A stretch of 5,868 nucleotides of DNA. Origin: Chloroflexota bacterium (lineage in GTDB: Bacteria > Chloroflexota > Anaerolineae > Anaerolineales > UBA4823). The notes below the pieces were generated by a model. It made no database searches. It had not been told where the DNA came from and was given only the letters and a program-made list of their open reading frames with translations. The stretch is taken from positions 1 to 5,868 of the forward strand of contig JAJZSS010000126.1 of the NCBI GenBank assembly GCA_021849525.1, written 5' to 3'. Positions 4,577 through 5,868 of the stretch are shown here, piece by piece. A program made the translations under genes and the position numbers. Position 1 is the first letter of the stretch; the number at the start of each line of letters is the position of its first letter.

Positions 4577-5716
4577 GTGGCAAAACTGTCGGGATTAACT
4601 AACTTCTGGAATACAGTCAAAGAGGTCGATTTGCGCCCCTTGCGCGACCAGGCGCTGCGCCCGATACGGATTGTGCTGGTGGGTGAGCCGGATTCGGGCG
4701 TCCTGGAGCTGGCAAAGCGCATGACCGAGGACCCGGCGCGCCCGGAGCTGGAGACTTTGATCACGGTGCCGGTACTGAGCCTGGAACAAGCCCGGCAGGC
4801 AATCGAGGCGGAGCTGCTGGTGCTGGTCATCCGGGGAGGCGAAGAAACTGCAGCGGTGTATAAGGAGCTGGTGCAGAGCTGGTCGCAGGCGAGCCGCAAT
4901 GTGGTGGTGTTCTTCAATTATGCGCCTGAAAGCGCTCCGGCCGCGGGCACAGCCTGGCTGAGCTGGGGACAGCGGCGCGTGATCTATGGCAGCGTGGAGG
5001 ATACCAGCCTGCTTTTAGGCTCGTTTGCAGTGGCGATATTGGATCTGCTGCCCGACAAGCAATTGTCTCTGGGGCGGCATTACCCATTACTGCGCGTCCC
5101 GGCGGCCCGGCGCCTGATCAACGACACCTGTGTTTCCAACGCGGCTTATTCGATCAGCACCGGGGTGGCGGAAGTTGTGCCGGTGCTGGGCATCCCGCTG
5201 TATGTGACGGATCTGGTGGTGCTGACCAAAAACCAGGCTTACCTGGTGTACAAGCTGGGCTTGACCCTGGGGATGTCTACCGACTGGCAGGCGTATATTA
5301 CTGAGTTTGGCGGCGTATTGGGCAGCGGGTTCCTCTGGCGGCAGGTGGCGCGCAGCCTGGTGGGTCTGGTGCCGGCCTGGGGGATCATTCCCAAGGTAGC
5401 CGTGGCATATTCTGGAACTTATGTGGCAGGAAATGCTGTGCTGCAGTGGTATCTGACCGGGCGGCATGTTTCGCGAGGGCAGATGAAAGCGCTTTATGGG
5501 CAGGCGTTCGAGAAAGGGAAGGAGCTGGCAGGCCGCCTGACGGCGCGCTTGCCGCACCCTCGATTGCCAAAGGGAAAGAAAGCGGGAAAGAAAGCTAGCC
5601 GGCTGCCGGCGAGGAATCGCCAGAATTGCCCGGCATGCGGCAAGGAAAATGCCGCCGAGGCGGTATTTTGCCAGTACTGTGGCGAGAGGCTGGGAGAGAC
5701 TGCAGCGGGCAGTTAG
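4577..5716 (+). CDS. Pseudo-GTPase/DUF697-like membrane-associated protein with C-terminal zinc ribbon
   Basis: From the GTG at 4577 the protein has 379 residues. This start has GAGG eight bases upstream (4565-4568). ATG 4571 is two codons earlier but its spacing to GAGG is only 2 nt, and the frame is open back to a TTG at 4520. Residues about 30-165 look like a P-loop GTPase core: beta1 IRIVLVG (30-36), then GEPDSGVL (36-43) where a Walker A would be, and VVVFFNYAP (109-117) where NKxD would be. The Lys-Ser/Thr of the P-loop and the NKxD Lys and Asp are absent, so nucleotide hydrolysis is unlikely. Residues about 170-325 resemble DUF697, a helical hydrophobic domain found after Era-like GTPases, with segments AEVVPVLGIPLYVTDLVVL (about 198-216) and FLWRQVARSLVGLVPAWGII (252-271). 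After a Lys-rich linker come C351, C354, C365 and C368, a CPxCG/CxYCG zinc ribbon. Role unknown, perhaps at the membrane. Confidence 0.8.
   Translation: MAKLSGLTNFWNTVKEVDLRPLRDQALRPIRIVLVGEPDSGVLELAKRMTEDPARPELETLITVPVLSLEQARQAIEAELLVLVIRGGEETAAVYKELVQSWSQASRNVVVFFNYAPESAPAAGTAWLSWGQRRVIYGSVEDTSLLLGSFAVAILDLLPDKQLSLGRHYPLLRVPAARRLINDTCVSNAAYSISTGVAEVVPVLGIPLYVTDLVVLTKNQAYLVYKLGLTLGMSTDWQAYITEFGGVLGSGFLWRQVARSLVGLVPAWGIIPKVAVAYSGTYVAGNAVLQWYLTGRHVSRGQMKALYGQAFEKGKELAGRLTARLPHPRLPKGKKAGKKASRLPARNRQNCPACGKENAAEAVFCQYCGERLGETAAGS
5628..5686 (+). other. Zinc-ribbon coding segment (CPACG ... CQYCG)
   Basis: Two CxxC knuckles, CPAC and CQYC, are separated by ten residues, with Gly after each. This is the pattern of the short zinc ribbons common at the ends of bacterial membrane and regulatory proteins. 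Such ribbons usually bind one Zn ion and mediate protein or nucleic-acid contacts. The linker before it (KGKKAGKKASR) is strongly basic. Confidence 0.8.
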
Positions 5717-5717
5717 C

Positions 5718-5867
5718 TCAGGCTGAGGTGTAGTCCCCGTCGAAGACAACTTCCTCTTTACCCATCAATTTATCGAGGACTTTACTGACCACCAGGTCCA
5801 TATGGCTGGGGTTCGAGACATAATCGAGGTCGCCAGCCGGGACGGTCAAAACCGGGCATAAGCTGAA
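5718..5867 (-). CDS. C-terminal 49 residues of a gene running out of the window
   Basis: The open frame on the - strand reads FSLCPVLTVPAGDLDYVSN, then PSHMDLVVSKVLDKLMG, and ends GDYTSA with TGA at 5718-5720. Codon use is protein-like and no competing frame is open across the segment. The pattern VPAG...(about 10)...MDLVVSKVLDKLMG weakly recalls the last helix of UbiX-type flavoproteins (VPAFY... followed by VGRVLD), but this is too short to name with confidence. The stop lies one base from the stop of the DUF697-like gene (5716), so the two transcripts converge with no room for a terminator between them. Confidence 0.6.
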   Translation of the reverse strand, partial: FSLCPVLTVPAGDLDYVSNPSHMDLVVSKVLDKLMGKEEVVFDGDYTSA

Positions 5868-5868
5868 G

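Noticed and set aside
4354..4917. N-terminal extension of the large - strand frame up to 4917 (188 extra residues)
   Set aside because: It runs antisense through the start of the pseudo-GTPase gene and across the intergenic promoters. Its composition is Ser/Arg-rich and not protein-like. A strong ribosome site and signal peptide place the true start at 4353.
5087..5749. 220-codon - strand open frame opposite the DUF697-like gene
   Set aside because: It is antisense to a domain with convincing protein signatures, its composition is Arg/Gln/His-rich, and it overlaps the end of the other - strand gene in a different frame.

Overview
The window looks like chromosomal DNA of a moderately GC-rich bacterium, most likely a member of the Chloroflexota (Anaerolineae-like). 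This is inferred from protein style only: a NarL/FixJ-type regulator, a SlyD-like prolyl isomerase with an acidic tail, a very repetitive secreted protein ending in a hydrophobic LPVVVR-type tail, and a DUF697-like protein with a C-terminal zinc ribbon. No rRNA, tRNA, CRISPR array, insertion sequence or phage gene was seen.

Layout from left to right. Positions 1-21 probably hold the last codons of an upstream + strand gene. A LuxR/NarL-type DNA-binding protein with a degenerate receiver domain follows (53-667, +). A strong hairpin with a nested inner hairpin (711-769) separates it from the converging slyD-like gene (788-1420, -). That gene is divergent from a small membrane protein (1538-1915, +), and the two are served by an unusually symmetric pair of -10 elements at 1477-1505. 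A bidirectional terminator (1937-1973) then separates the membrane protein from the largest gene (1996-4353, -). This gene encodes a 785-residue secreted protein built of about 14 repeats of roughly 45-50 residues, best read as one or two beta-propellers. A 223-bp divergent intergenic region (4354-4576) carries a -10 element for each direction and several inverted repeats. To its right is a + strand gene (about 4577-5716) coding for a pseudo-GTPase/DUF697-like/zinc-ribbon protein. The C-terminus of another - strand gene (5718-5867) converges on it with a single base between the two stop codons.

Apart from the possible link between the regulator and the gene cut by the left edge, every gene alternates in strand, so these are single-gene transcription units rather than one pathway operon. 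No common pathway can be read from the content. The genes are general-purpose: transcription control, protein folding, envelope and cell surface. The features that stand out are the 14-unit repeat protein, two domains that keep their fold signature but have lost catalytic residues (the receiver and the GTPase), the duplicated acidic tail of SlyD, and the symmetric promoter arrangements. I saw no clear evidence of a defence system, biosynthetic cluster or mobile element.
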